Source: Ferruginibacter sp. (GTDB lineage Bacteria; Bacteroidota; Bacteroidia; Chitinophagales; Chitinophagaceae). From it: DNA of 6,425 bases. The DNA lies in assembly GCA_025357775.1 (NCBI GenBank), contig JANXOQ010000463.1, positions 1-6,425 of the forward strand, in the 5' to 3' direction. The translations under genes were made by a program, and so were the position numbers. Of the stretch, positions 5,954-6,425 are shown in pieces (positions within the stretch are counted from its first letter, which is position 1; every line of letters starts with the position of its first letter). Under the pieces are notes generated by a model. The model had not been told where the DNA came from, searched no databases, and saw only the letters and a list, made by a program, of their open reading frames with translations.

Positions 5954-5965
5954 CTACTTTAACCC
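5948..5965 (-). repeat. Copy 2 of the 18-bp intergenic motif shared with the crtB upstream region
   Basis: The plus strand reads TACAAACTACTTTAACCC, one mismatch from the copy at 1389-1406. It covers the candidate -33 box of the GH3 promoter and ends 73 nt upstream of the GH3 ATG. A shared transcription-factor site would put GH3 and crtB under common control, but this is only a hypothesis. Confidence 0.35.
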
Positions 5966-6027
5966 AAAAATTATTTCTCTTTTTTGCTAAGTAAGCTATA
6001 AAACGTTTTCTCAAAAATGCAAGTGTG

Positions 6028-6046
6028 AAAAAAATGCTCCGCATTT
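6028..6046 (-). terminator. Rho-independent terminator of the DUF4258 gene
   Basis: On the minus strand AAATGC (6046-6041), loop GGA and GCATTT (6037-6032) form a perfect 6-bp stem, and T residues continue through 6028, giving seven consecutive T. It lies 52 nt past the DUF4258 stop, in the right orientation, and separates that transcript from the GH3 gene. Confidence 0.6.
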
Positions 6047-6098
6047 AAAAAAAACTCCCAAACTTTAAACCTATAAATATAAACCTTCAATTTTTATC

Positions 6099-6425
6099 TC
6101 ACTTACAATCCCCACATGGCCAATTGGTATCTAAGTCTATACAAGTTACAACGGTTACACTATTTTCGTTTGGTGCAAATACTATACGTACATGCTGCCC
6201 ATCATGGGTAACACCTTCAAGCGGGTATGTAACACCTTTTTCACTTTCTTGCTCTTTTGCAAAATTAATTTCTCCTTTTTGCAAAATTTCTTTTACTTCA
6301 CTTTCATCAATATGCCTACACTCCATTCTACATTTAGCATGGCGACTATAATTTATCGTCTTGTTTCCTCCACGTAGTTGCGTGTAGGCATCTGTTGCAT
6401 TATTTACTGTTACACGATTTGTTAT
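6099..6425 (-). CDS. DUF4258 domain protein, 3' part (5' end beyond the window)
   Basis: The visible 108 residues carry a DUF4258-type domain of unknown biochemical role; the fold belongs with small toxin/nuclease-like families, but no activity should be assumed. An ATG at 6326 would give 75 residues, yet the same frame runs open to 6425 and its upstream translation continues the domain: INYSRHAKCRMECRHIDESE spans the ATG, and YSRHAKCRM is the family's opening Arg/His motif. The real start is therefore outside the window. Later come GVTHDGQHVRIVFAP, VTVVTCIDLD and a Cys-rich tail WPCGDCK. The residues before the domain (NNATDAYTQLRGGNK) look like a linker, consistent with an exported or membrane-anchored N-terminus that cannot be seen. 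A terminator follows 52 nt after the stop. Confidence 0.8.
   Translation of the reverse strand: MTNRVTVNNATDAYTQLRGGNKTINYSRHAKCRMECRHIDESEVKEILQKGEINFAKEQESEKGVTYPLEGVTHDGQHVRIVFAPNENSVTVVTCIDLDTNWPCGDCK

Overview
The window looks like a piece of a low-GC Bacteroidota chromosome, possibly from a Chitinophagaceae-like lineage. The evidence is the A/T-rich composition, the lack of clear Shine-Dalgarno sequences, a TAnnTTTG-type -7 promoter element, and families common in that phylum: Bacteroidota-style CrtI/CrtB/CrtD-like enzymes, a bacterial GH3 protein, a DUF6169-like protein and a DUF4258 protein. Every supported gene is on the minus strand, so transcription runs from high to low coordinates.

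Layout by coordinate: (1) 1-2936 is a carotenoid cluster, transcribed as phytoene desaturase crtI (1452-2936), a 231-nt gap holding two perfect inverted repeats, phytoene synthase crtB (384-1220), and a second CrtI/CrtD-type desaturase (1-387, running off the window). The last two overlap by 4 nt as ATGA. (2) 2937-3543 is a roughly 600-nt stretch with no supported gene. It holds the likely crtI promoter and, at 3383-3511, a short repeat family. (3) 3544-4177 is a compact two-gene unit: a 49-residue very basic small ORF that overlaps by 17 nt a 166-residue DUF6169-like protein starting at TTG. (4) 4178-4387 is intergenic, with a 14-bp perfect palindrome and a strong hairpin. (5) 4388-5875 is a full-length GH3-family acyl-adenylate/amide synthetase-like enzyme. 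(6) 5876-6098 holds a candidate GH3 promoter and a rho-independent terminator for the upstream gene. (7) 6099-6425 is a DUF4258 protein whose reading frame stays open to the window edge, so an internal ATG at 6326 is not its true start.

The carotenoid genes form a pathway. CrtB condenses two GGPP to phytoene, CrtI desaturates it towards lycopene, and the second desaturase probably acts on a later intermediate (a CrtD-like 3,4-desaturation is the best guess). GH3, the DUF6169 unit and DUF4258 show no sequence-visible link to carotenoids. The least-explained part is the DUF6169/small-ORF unit with repeat sequence just past its 3' end, which could be a small exchangeable cassette. No known defence, CRISPR or transposon system is visible.
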